Position numbers and translations under genes: made by a program. Of a stretch of 5,283 nt of DNA, positions 1 through 5,283 are shown in pieces (within the stretch, counting starts at the first letter, position 1; every line of letters starts with the position of its first letter). This DNA is from Oscillospiraceae bacterium UBA3851 (GTDB lineage: Bacteria > Bacillota > Clostridia > Oscillospirales > Oscillospiraceae): assembly GCA_002392625.1 (NCBI GenBank), contig DGHJ01000120.1:1-5283 (forward strand), given 5' to 3'. Below the pieces are notes generated by a model, which worked only from the letters and a program-made list of their open reading frames with translations, made no database searches and was not told the DNA's origin.

Positions 1-1749
1 GGGATCCACCGGCTCGGCCTTCATGACGGTGCGCATATACTCGTTGACCTTGCCGCGCATGGTCTTGCGGGACACGGTGCGGGGATCCATCAGATCGTGC
101 TCGATCCAGATCATGTGGTAGCCCTTGTCACGGGCCTGCTCATCCAGGATGCCCTGGAGCGTCGCCATGTTCTTGCAGGCCACGTTCTGGTACATGATGA
201 TGATCTCCGCCCGCCAGGCCTCCACCTGGCGCCACAGCTCATCCACCACGTTGTGGTAGCCGCCGTTGGTGTGACGGCGCATGACCATGCGCTCGTACAG
301 CCGGGCCAGATCCTGCAGGGCCTTCTCCTTGTCCTCGGTCTCCATGGGCTTGGTGAAGTTCAGGGACTCCATCTCCACCAGGATGTCGATGCCCCAGCAG
401 TTGGCCAGCCAGTTGGAGAAGTTGGCGTAGTAGTGGGCGGGGCAGGACCAGACGATGCCGCGGTACTTCATCTTGCCGGGCCAGGCTTCCTCCCGGCGCT
501 CGTACGCCTGGAGCATCAGCTTGTTGACCTTCTTGAAGGTCTTGATGGTGCGGGGGTCGGCGCCGCCGTCCATCTCGTAGTTCCACTTGCGGAACAGCTC
601 GTAGCAGGGGCCGATGATCTGGGGATAGTTGGTCTTGTTGACCTCCCACTTCTCCAGCTCATAGCCGGTCTCCTCGTTAAACCGCTTCATGGTGGCGAAG
701 TAGTGATCCCAGTTCCACTTGGCGCCGGTCTGCTCCTCCACGAATTTGATGCAGGCCTTGATATCCTCGGCGGCGTCCTCCACCGTCTCCTCATACTCGT
801 AGCGCACGGGGAAGGTCAGGTGGAACACGGGCAGGTCGGGGAAGCGGCGGGACATATAGCTGGAGGCCATGGTGGAGCCGTCGCAGGGCATGGAGCTGGA
901 GATGAAGCAGCTGCCCATGTGAGGCAGAGCGTCGATAACCAGGGCGCCGCACTCGGAGGAGGGCACGGGACAGGTGTCCGCCGGCAGGCCGAAGGACTCC
1001 ACCGCGTCGATGTAGGGCACGCAGGTCAGCTGGTCGATCTCGCTGACCAGGAACACCGGCATCAGCTGATAGGGGATGCCCAGCAGATCGGGGAAGCCGG
1101 CCATGATCTGGCCCATGGTCATCTCGTCGAAGAGGACCACCTTCTTGTTCAGCTCCTCGCTGTTGCCGTTCTTCTTGTCGCACTTGGCCAGGAACACCAG
1201 GTTCTCCGCCACGTAGCGGAAGATGTCGTAGATCATCAGGTGGCTCATTTTCAGAGCCGTGCCACGCTGACCCATGGTGTTCTTGTCCATGAAGCCCACG
1301 CAGCACATATAGGAGATCATCCAACGGTACCAGAGGGTGGCGTTCAGGGCGGGGACCAGGTCCTTGGAGAAGGTGCCCAGCAGCATGCCCCACATCTTCA
1401 GCCACTCGCCGAAGTCCACGGCGGTGTCCTTCACGCCGCGCCACTCCCGGCGCACCGTTGCCATGGCGCCGGTGCGGTACAGCTTGCCCAGGTGCTTTTC
1501 ACCGTTGAGGAGCAGGTCCTTGCGCTCGTCGGGCGTCATGGCCTTCACGGCCTCAAACTCCTCCCGGACGCGTTTGGCGTTGGCCTTCACGTTGTCCTTC
1601 TGCTTGTTCCAAAAGGCCTTCCAGTCGGTTTCCTTGATCATCTGCCCCACGATGGAGCCGATCTCCTTGAGGTTTTCTCCCTGTGCCTTCCAGTCCATAT
1701 TGGTCTTAGCCCGGAAGAAGCCGGGGTTGGGATACTTGACCTTGCCCAT
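1..1749 (-). CDS. 2-hydroxyacyl-CoA dehydratase / benzoyl-CoA reductase family subunit, long form (3' end cut by window edge)
   Basis: Open from an ATG at 1749 to the window edge: 583 codons with no stop. The HgdB/BcrB/FldB-like core begins near residue 203 (KKVVLFDEM, then a GIPYQLMPVF segment). Likely [4Fe-4S] ligands, matched by eye to family cysteines, are Cys267 (SSECGAL), Cys289 (SMPCDGS) and Cys525 (NVACKNM). The segment near 547-575 (WIEHDLMDPR, then KVNEYMRTVM) resembles the usual family C-terminus, so probably only a few residues are missing. Known relatives are cytoplasmic, oxygen-sensitive heterodimers that dehydrate 2-hydroxyacyl-CoA or reduce aromatic acyl-CoA by ATP-driven single-electron chemistry. 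Residues 1-200 are an unusual charged, Lys/Arg-rich, probably helical extension with an aromatic/hydrophobic patch at about 116-154. The start overlaps the stop of the preceding subunit, implying translational coupling and a shared complex. Family assignment is firm; substrate and reaction are unknown. Confidence 0.93.
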   Translation of the reverse strand, partial: MGKVKYPNPGFFRAKTNMDWKAQGENLKEIGSIVGQMIKETDWKAFWNKQKDNVKANAKRVREEFEAVKAMTPDERKDLLLNGEKHLGKLYRTGAMATVRREWRGVKDTAVDFGEWLKMWGMLLGTFSKDLVPALNATLWYRWMISYMCCVGFMDKNTMGQRGTALKMSHLMIYDIFRYVAENLVFLAKCDKKNGNSEELNKKVVLFDEMTMGQIMAGFPDLLGIPYQLMPVFLVSEIDQLTCVPYIDAVESFGLPADTCPVPSSECGALVIDALPHMGSCFISSSMPCDGSTMASSYMSRRFPDLPVFHLTFPVRYEYEETVEDAAEDIKACIKFVEEQTGAKWNWDHYFATMKRFNEETGYELEKWEVNKTNYPQIIGPCYELFRKWNYEMDGGADPRTIKTFKKVNKLMLQAYERREEAWPGKMKYRGIVWSCPAHYYANFSNWLANCWGIDILVEMESLNFTKPMETEDKEKALQDLARLYERMVMRRHTNGGYHNVVDELWRQVEAWRAEIIIMYQNVACKNMATLQGILDEQARDKGYHMIWIEHDLMDPRTVSRKTMRGKVNEYMRTVMKAEPVDP

Positions 1750-2945
1750 CAGTTCTTCCCTCCGTTCTTTTGGATGCGCTTGATCTCCAGCGACTCCACA
1801 AAGGCCTGGAAGCGGGTGCGGAGCTGACCGGAGGATTTGGCGTTGTAGGGGCGGTCGATGGACAGCACGGGCCAGCCCATTTCGGTGGACATGATGTGAC
1901 TGACCAGGGCGCGCTCAAAGCCCCAGAAGTCGCAGAACTTCATCTGCTCGTAGATGATGCCGTCGGCATTGTACTCCCGTGCCAGACGGTCGGCGGTGTC
2001 GCGGCGCTGCTGCACCTTCTCATCGGCGATGTAGCGGGCGCACTCGCTGACCTTCATATAGTGGCGGCAGATCTGCTCCAGAGCGGGCTCGTCGTCGTTG
2101 AGCTCGATGACCTCCCGGCCGGGGGTGGAGCCGTAGCAGTAGCGATCCACCACCACCATGGCGCCGCAGTCCTCCAGCATCTTGGTCAGGCTGGGGTCGT
2201 CGATCTCGCTGCCTACCATGGCCACACGGGCCCGGTACCAGGGCTTGGGATCGGGTTTGCGCTCCTTCAGCTCCTCCAGCGTCTCCCGGAGGTAGGGGAG
2301 GATCAGGTGCTTGGGGCAGGTGTAGCTCACCAGGTTCAGCACGTGGAACTCGTAGCCGGTGATGACGGGGTTCTCCGCCTTGCGCATCTGGCCGATCTCG
2401 GTGATGATGCGGCAGACCTCGTTGTGCTCGGCCACCGCCTTGCGGATGGCCTCGTCGGAGGTGTCCACCCCGTAGTTCTTCGTCATCACGTCCAGCAGGC
2501 GGACGCGCATCTGCTTGACGTAGTGGCGCACGGAGTAGTCCTCCACCTTATAGGGCATGTCGGTGTGGGTGACGAAGAAGTTGGGCTTCTCGTTCATCTT
2601 CAGCAGCTCAAAGTGCTCATAGAACCGGTTCATCATGGAGCAGGCGTCTACACCGGCCAGGGCGTCCAGGAAGTTGAAGCCGCCCTCGATGCCCCGCTCC
2701 ACCAGGCTGCGGGCAAACTCGCAGGTGTAGTTGGACATGTAGTAGGTGGCGATGTCGATGGAACCGGTGCGGGGGGCGCGGAGCCGGACGGAGAAGCAGC
2801 CCGGCACGTTCAGCAGCACCTCCGGGATGTGGAAGCAGGTGTAGCCGATGGCCAGCTTGCCCTCCGCCTTTGCCTGCTCCACCAGCTCGTTGTCGGCGTT
2901 GTCCAGCAGATTTTCAAAGTAGATCAAATGCTTCAGATCTCTCAA
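1749..2945 (-). CDS. 2-hydroxyacyl-CoA dehydratase / benzoyl-CoA reductase family subunit (HgdB/BcrC/FldC-like)
   Basis: Encodes 398 residues, close to the usual length for a small subunit of this superfamily. Family features visible: an N-terminal GYTCFHIPEVL segment where relatives have their 'P.E...A.G' region; Cys75 (NYTCEFAR), Cys102 (VDACSMMNR) and Cys338 (MKFCDFWGFE) as the probable three [4Fe-4S] ligands; RYCYGSTPGR at 268-277; and the C-terminal GQLRTRFQAFVESL typical of the fold. By family knowledge it would pair with the larger subunit encoded next and be reduced by an ATP-hydrolysing partner. The start is a TTG: there is no ATG or GTG in frame between it and the upstream in-frame stop at 3003-3005, and an AGGTG Shine-Dalgarno sits 8 nt before it. 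It ends in TGATG, sharing one base with the next gene. Whether it is a dehydratase, an aryl-CoA reductase or something else cannot be decided here. Confidence 0.95.
   Translation of the reverse strand: MRDLKHLIYFENLLDNADNELVEQAKAEGKLAIGYTCFHIPEVLLNVPGCFSVRLRAPRTGSIDIATYYMSNYTCEFARSLVERGIEGGFNFLDALAGVDACSMMNRFYEHFELLKMNEKPNFFVTHTDMPYKVEDYSVRHYVKQMRVRLLDVMTKNYGVDTSDEAIRKAVAEHNEVCRIITEIGQMRKAENPVITGYEFHVLNLVSYTCPKHLILPYLRETLEELKERKPDPKPWYRARVAMVGSEIDDPSLTKMLEDCGAMVVVDRYCYGSTPGREVIELNDDEPALEQICRHYMKVSECARYIADEKVQQRRDTADRLAREYNADGIIYEQMKFCDFWGFERALVSHIMSTEMGWPVLSIDRPYNAKSSGQLRTRFQAFVESLEIKRIQKNGGKN
1758..1763 (-). promoter_or_regulatory. Ribosome binding site of the long dehydratase-family subunit
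   Basis: GGAGGG lies inside the end of the preceding gene, 8 nt before the ATG at 1749. The next start shares the A of the preceding TGA (TGATG). A strong site plus overlap suggests both reinitiation and independent loading, keeping the two subunits balanced. Confidence 0.8.
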
Positions 2946-3010
2946 AGAAACGACACCTCTCTCTCGTTGTGTTGTGTAGCCGCGATATATGAATTGATTT
3001 GCTTAAGCAT
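2946..3010. other. Short intergenic spacer between ATPase and dehydratase subunit, no terminator
   Basis: This 65-bp AT-richer gap contains a 10-bp perfect palindrome, TGCTTAAGCA (3000-3009), just after the ATPase stop. It has no GC-rich stem followed by a U tract on the minus strand, and no convincing promoter was seen. Read-through from the ATPase gene is the simplest interpretation. Confidence 0.55.
2954..2960 (-). promoter_or_regulatory. Ribosome binding site deciding the TTG start of the 398-residue subunit
   Basis: Reads AGAGGTG on the minus strand with 8 nt to the TTG at 2945. It is the only sensible start signal in the 65-bp gap after the ATPase gene. Confidence 0.75.
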
Positions 3011-3778
3011 TTATGCCAGGATCTCCAGCTTCACCAGTGCCTCTCTGGCGCCGGTCATGACGGGGCTGTCCGCCGGCAGGTCAAAGACGCTGCGGCCCTG
3101 GATATCGTTGGCGGCGTGGGCGCTGTCACCGGGGATCACCGCCAGCACGTCCACACCCTCCACATGGATATAGGGGATGAGGCTCTCGTCTGTGACCCGG
3201 TTGACGATGGCGCCGCAGCGGTCGTACATCACCAGCTCGTCGGCCACCTTTTTGATGGTGGAGATGACCTGGGTGCCCTTGCGGCTGGGGTCGGTGATCA
3301 GCACCAGGTGGGTCACCTTCTCCATGACCCGGCGGTTGATCTGCTCGATGCCGGCCTCGCCGTCGATGACCACGTAGTCGAAGTCGTGGCTCAAGAGGTT
3401 GATGACCTCCTTGAGGTAGGCGTTGACCTTGCAGTAGCACCCGGCGCTCTCCGGCCGGCCGATGGCCAGGAAGGAGAATTTCTGCTGCTCCACCATGGTG
3501 TCAAAGATGCGGAAACGTGCCTCGCTCAAAAGCTCGATGGCCTCACGGGGCGCGCCGTCCTCCACCGAGGCCACGATGCTTTTGCGGATGTCGTCCAGCG
3601 TCTCGGCGACCTCCACGCCCAGGGCGGTGGAAAGGCCTACGGCGGGGTCTGCGTCGATGGCCAGGATGCGCTTGTCGGGATAGGCCTCCGTCAGCAGCCG
3701 CACGAAGGCGGAGGAGATGCTGGTCTTGCCCACGCCGCCCTTGCCGGCCACGGCGATGATCTTGGTATCGCGTTCCAA
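3011..3778 (-). CDS. CooC/MinD-type P-loop ATPase with CxC metal-binding motif
   Basis: Encodes 255 residues from a TTG start. Motifs: deviant Walker A GKGGVGKT at 12-19 (signature Lys13, P-loop Lys18), switch I IDADP at 41-45, Cys114-Tyr-Cys116, switch II IDGEAGIEQINRR at 138-150, and Asn193 in IVNRV for adenine recognition. The CxC and the D-x-EAGIE switch II are hallmarks of CooC, the dimeric ATPase that helps insert nickel into carbon monoxide dehydrogenase; in CooC the CxC pairs bind a metal at the dimer interface. No CODH gene is present here. The gene is instead first in an operon with two dehydratase-family subunits, so it may mature or energise that enzyme (inference). The TTG is preferred over an in-frame ATG at 3841 because it gives the normal family N-terminus, has an AGGA site 6 nt upstream, and the ATG overlaps a likely -10 box. 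The longer open frame reaching 4978 is only antisense to the divergent gene. Confidence 0.93.
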   Translation of the reverse strand: MERDTKIIAVAGKGGVGKTSISSAFVRLLTEAYPDKRILAIDADPAVGLSTALGVEVAETLDDIRKSIVASVEDGAPREAIELLSEARFRIFDTMVEQQKFSFLAIGRPESAGCYCKVNAYLKEVINLLSHDFDYVVIDGEAGIEQINRRVMEKVTHLVLITDPSRKGTQVISTIKKVADELVMYDRCGAIVNRVTDESLIPYIHVEGVDVLAVIPGDSAHAANDIQGRSVFDLPADSPVMTGAREALVKLEILA

Positions 3779-3783
3779 AGGTG

Positions 3784-3789
3784 TTCCTG
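3784..3789 (-). promoter_or_regulatory. Ribosome binding site of the CooC-type ATPase, inside a small hairpin
   Basis: CAGGAA on the minus strand, with AGGA ending 6 nt before the TTG at 3778. The site sits in the 8-nt loop of an inverted repeat, AAAGG (3794-3790) and CCTTT (3781-3777), whose second arm contains the first two bases of the start codon. A second purine run, AGGAAAGG (3797-3790), lies just upstream. Confidence 0.65.
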
Positions 3790-3801
3790 CCTTTCCTGGG
3801 G

Positions 3802-3818
3802 ATCCCCGGCGGGGGGAT
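3802..3818 (-). repeat. GC-rich inverted repeat in the ATPase leader
   Basis: ATCCCC (3802-3807) and GGGGAT (3813-3818) form a 6-bp stem with a 5-nt loop. The left arm also belongs to a perfect palindrome GGGGATCCCC (3798-3807). In the ATPase mRNA it would lie about 13-30 nt upstream of the Shine-Dalgarno. No U tract follows, so it is not a simple terminator. A function is not shown. Confidence 0.4.
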
Positions 3819-3839
3819 AGGGGAAACCCGCAAATATAC

Positions 3840-3867
3840 ATGTTAAGTCTATCACAAAACCTGGCAA
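3840..3867 (-). promoter_or_regulatory. Candidate sigma-70-type promoter for the leftward operon
   Basis: On the minus strand, a -35 box TTGCCA (3867-3862, 5 of 6 consensus), a 16-bp spacer and a -10 box TAACAT (3845-3840, 4 of 6 consensus). Transcription would begin near 3833, giving a leader of about 55 nt that contains the inverted repeats. The in-frame ATG at 3841 falls inside the -10 box, which argues against it as a start. Confidence 0.4.
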
Positions 3868-3905
3868 CATGCAACGAAAGATTGGGGGAGTCGTCGGATT
3901 TTTTG

Positions 3906-3934
3906 TTGATTATGCTCGTGAAATGTGGTATGCT
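3906..3934 (+). promoter_or_regulatory. Probable extended -10 promoter for the ene-reductase gene
   Basis: A -35-like TTGATT (3906-3911), a 17-bp spacer and a -10 box TATGCT (3929-3934) preceded by TGG (3926-3928), forming an extended -10 element. A start near 3941 would leave a leader of about 50 nt before the TTG at 3992. It lies back to back with the opposite promoter, with about 40 bp between the two -35 boxes, leaving room for shared control. Confidence 0.55.
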
Positions 3935-3977
3935 GACACTGGTAAAACGCGACCTTGATCGCAGACCGACAGGAAAG

Positions 3978-3984
3978 TGAGGGA
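3978..3984 (+). promoter_or_regulatory. Ribosome binding site of the ene-reductase, favouring the TTG start
   Basis: TGAGGGA, with 7-8 nt to the TTG at 3992. The alternative GTG at 3977 has AGG only 3 nt upstream, and the ATG at 4085 has only a weak GGGCGG near it. Confidence 0.7.
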
Positions 3985-3991
3985 CAATCTC

Positions 3992-5283
3992 TTGAAAAAG
4001 GACGTATTGATCCAGCAGCTGGTGAACAGCTACGGCAACTGGGTGCGCACGGACTGTGAAAACCACGCCGGCGGCACCGGGCGGATGACCAAGGAGCTCT
4101 ATCCTTACACCGCTATGTTCTCCCCCATCCAGATCAACAAGCTGACGGTGAAAAACCGTCTGGTCATGGCCCCTATGGGCAACTGCCAGATGGCCGAGGA
4201 GACCGGCCGCCCCAACGACAAGATGCTCCAGTACTTCTTCGCCCGCGCCGAGGGCGGCATCGGCCTGCTGACCACCGGCCTGGTGCCCATCAGCCACCAC
4301 ATCGACTCCTCCGTCACGGAGAAGGGCAACTACTCCTACTTCCCCCGCATCGACGGCACCCGCACCAACTTCATGGGCTGGCGCGACCTGGCCCAGGGCG
4401 TCCACGCCCGCGGCAGCCGCATCTTCATCCAGCTGACGCCGGGCCTGGGCCGCGTGGGCAATCCCCAGTGCCTGCTGACCAAGTTCCAGCTGCCGGTGTC
4501 CGCCTCCCTGAACCCCAACTTCTACCTGCCCGACGTGCCCTGCCGCCCGCTGACGGATCTGGAGTGCAATAAGATCATCGCCAACGCCGGCCAGGCCGCC
4601 ATGGACGCCAAGGTCATGGGGCTGGACGGCGTGTATCTCCACGGACACGAGGGCTATCTGCTGGATCAGATGACCAGCCCCGCCTTCAACCGCCGCAAGC
4701 TGGGCAAGTATGCCGACTGGCAGCGCTTCGGCATCGACCTCATCAAGAAGATCCGCCAGAAGGCAGGACCCGATTTCCCCATCATGTACCGCATCGATCT
4801 GAGCCTGGCCCTGGAGGAGACCTACGGCGAGCGGATGAACACCGTCAAGAGCCTGAAGAACTTCAAGAACGGCCGCTCCATCGCCGACACCCTCAACTAC
4901 ATGGAGAATCTGGTCAAGGCCGGCGTCGACATGTTCGACGTGGACCTGGGCTGCTACGACAACTGGTGGCTGCCCCATCCCCCTGCAGGCATGCCCGCCG
5001 GCTGTTTCCTGGACGTGTCCAGGGTGGCCAAGGAGTATTTTGCCGCCCGGAACATCAAGTCCAACGCCGGGGTGGAGATCCCCATCGTGGCGGTGGGCAA
5101 GCTGGGCTATCCCGACCTGGCCGAGCAGGCATTGCGGGACGGCAAGGCCGACATGATCATGCTGGGCCGCCCCGTGCTGGCCGACCCCGACTGGTGCAAC
5201 AAGGCCTATGCCGGCAAGGTGGAGGAGATCCGCCCCTGCATCGGCTGCCAGGAGGGCTGCGTCAACGAGTTCGTGGAGGGCGG
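3992..5283 (+). CDS. Old Yellow Enzyme-type NADH:flavin ene-reductase, 2,4-dienoyl-CoA/2-enoate reductase group (3' end cut by window edge)
   Basis: 430 complete codons are visible. The TIM barrel begins near residue 42 (MFSPIQINKLTVKNRLVMAPM). Other markers are QLTPGLGR at 147-154; HGHEGYLLDQ at 217-226, whose EGYL places it with FadH, 2-enoate reductase and BaiCD (Tyr222 matching the catalytic Tyr166 of E. coli FadH by eye); LGCYDNWW at 319-326, with Tyr322 near the FadH His252 position; GRP at 392-394 for FMN phosphate; and Cys416, Cys419 and Cys423 of the C-x2-C-x3-C-x(n)-C [4Fe-4S] motif. The fourth cysteine and the FAD/NAD(P)H domain, together about 240 residues in relatives, should lie past the edge. 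Relatives reduce activated C=C bonds of enoates, enoyl-CoAs, steroids or flavonoids; the substrate here is unknown. TTG at 3992 is chosen for its GAGGGA site 8 nt upstream and coding-like high GC3 of codons 1-31; GTG at 3977 and ATG at 4085 are alternatives. Confidence 0.94.
   Translation, partial: MKKDVLIQQLVNSYGNWVRTDCENHAGGTGRMTKELYPYTAMFSPIQINKLTVKNRLVMAPMGNCQMAEETGRPNDKMLQYFFARAEGGIGLLTTGLVPISHHIDSSVTEKGNYSYFPRIDGTRTNFMGWRDLAQGVHARGSRIFIQLTPGLGRVGNPQCLLTKFQLPVSASLNPNFYLPDVPCRPLTDLECNKIIANAGQAAMDAKVMGLDGVYLHGHEGYLLDQMTSPAFNRRKLGKYADWQRFGIDLIKKIRQKAGPDFPIMYRIDLSLALEETYGERMNTVKSLKNFKNGRSIADTLNYMENLVKAGVDMFDVDLGCYDNWWLPHPPAGMPAGCFLDVSRVAKEYFAARNIKSNAGVEIPIVAVGKLGYPDLAEQALRDGKADMIMLGRPVLADPDWCNKAYAGKVEEIRPCIGCQEGCVNEFVEG

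Noticed and set aside
239..1444. Two other minus-strand frames (239-649 and 791-1444)
   Set aside because: They overlap the long subunit in other frames and give Arg/Pro/Gly-rich shadow translations without motifs.
97..1827. Long plus-strand open frame of 576 codons
   Set aside because: It is antisense to the long dehydratase-family subunit. Its product is Leu/His/Gly/Val-rich low-complexity sequence with no family motif, as expected opposite a high-GC gene.
3000..3016. Palindrome TGCTTAAGCA and short GCAT/ATGC pairing after the ATPase stop, considered as a terminator
   Set aside because: The stems are short and AT-rich with no U tract in the direction of transcription, so termination is not supported.
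1770..3173. Plus-strand open frame of 467 codons
   Set aside because: Lies opposite the 398-residue subunit and the end of the ATPase. It has the same His/Val/Leu-rich shadow composition and no recognisable domain.
2999..3820. Plus-strand open frame of 273 codons
   Set aside because: Antisense to the ATPase gene, which has complete and ordered catalytic motifs in the other strand.
3949..3962. GCGA...TCGC inverted repeat in the ene-reductase leader
   Set aside because: Only 4 bp with a 6-nt loop, which is expected by chance in sequence of this composition.
3779..4978. Upstream part of the 655-codon minus-strand frame ending with the ATPase, suggesting a fusion protein
   Set aside because: The extra 400 residues are the reverse complement of the ene-reductase and its promoter region, with no family signal. 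The ATPase begins at the TTG at 3778.
1..5283. CRISPR arrays, tRNA/rRNA genes, insertion sequences and attachment sites
   Set aside because: No regularly spaced repeats, clover-leaf or rRNA-like sequence, transposase motifs or terminal repeats were seen on either strand.

Overview
The window holds four protein-coding genes in two divergent units around a short AT-richer intergenic region (about 3779-3991). The high-GC codon use, strong AGGAGG-like ribosome binding sites, TTG start codons and anaerobe-type enzymes suggest an obligately anaerobic Clostridia member, possibly a gut Oscillospirales/Flavonifractor-like organism. That placement is an inference from style, not from a marker gene.

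Leftward unit (minus strand, read from 3778 down to 1). First comes a CooC/MinD-type P-loop ATPase with a CxC metal-binding motif (3778-3011). After a 65-bp gap with no terminator comes a 398-residue 2-hydroxyacyl-CoA dehydratase/benzoyl-CoA reductase family subunit (2945-1749). This overlaps by one base (TGATG) a second, larger subunit of the same superfamily (1749 to beyond position 1, at least 583 residues, with about 200 residues in front of the usual core). The order suggests one operon and a two-subunit iron-sulfur enzyme made together with its ATPase partner.

Rightward unit (plus strand, 3992 to beyond 5283). This is an Old Yellow Enzyme-type flavin/iron-sulfur ene-reductase of the 2,4-dienoyl-CoA reductase / 2-enoate reductase / BaiCD group. 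It is cut by the window edge just inside its [4Fe-4S] cysteine motif.

How the genes may work together: dehydratases of this superfamily make alpha,beta-unsaturated acyl-CoA (or reduce aromatic or enoyl-type CoA esters), and ene-reductases of the divergent gene's family reduce such double bonds. A reductive dehydration-plus-reduction pathway is therefore plausible, but the substrate cannot be read from the sequence. The most unusual point is the ATPase. Characterised enzymes of this superfamily use an ASKHA-fold (HgdC/FldI/BcrA-D type) iron-sulfur activator, whereas the gene sitting first in this operon is a CooC-type P-loop ATPase. No ASKHA activator is visible in the window.
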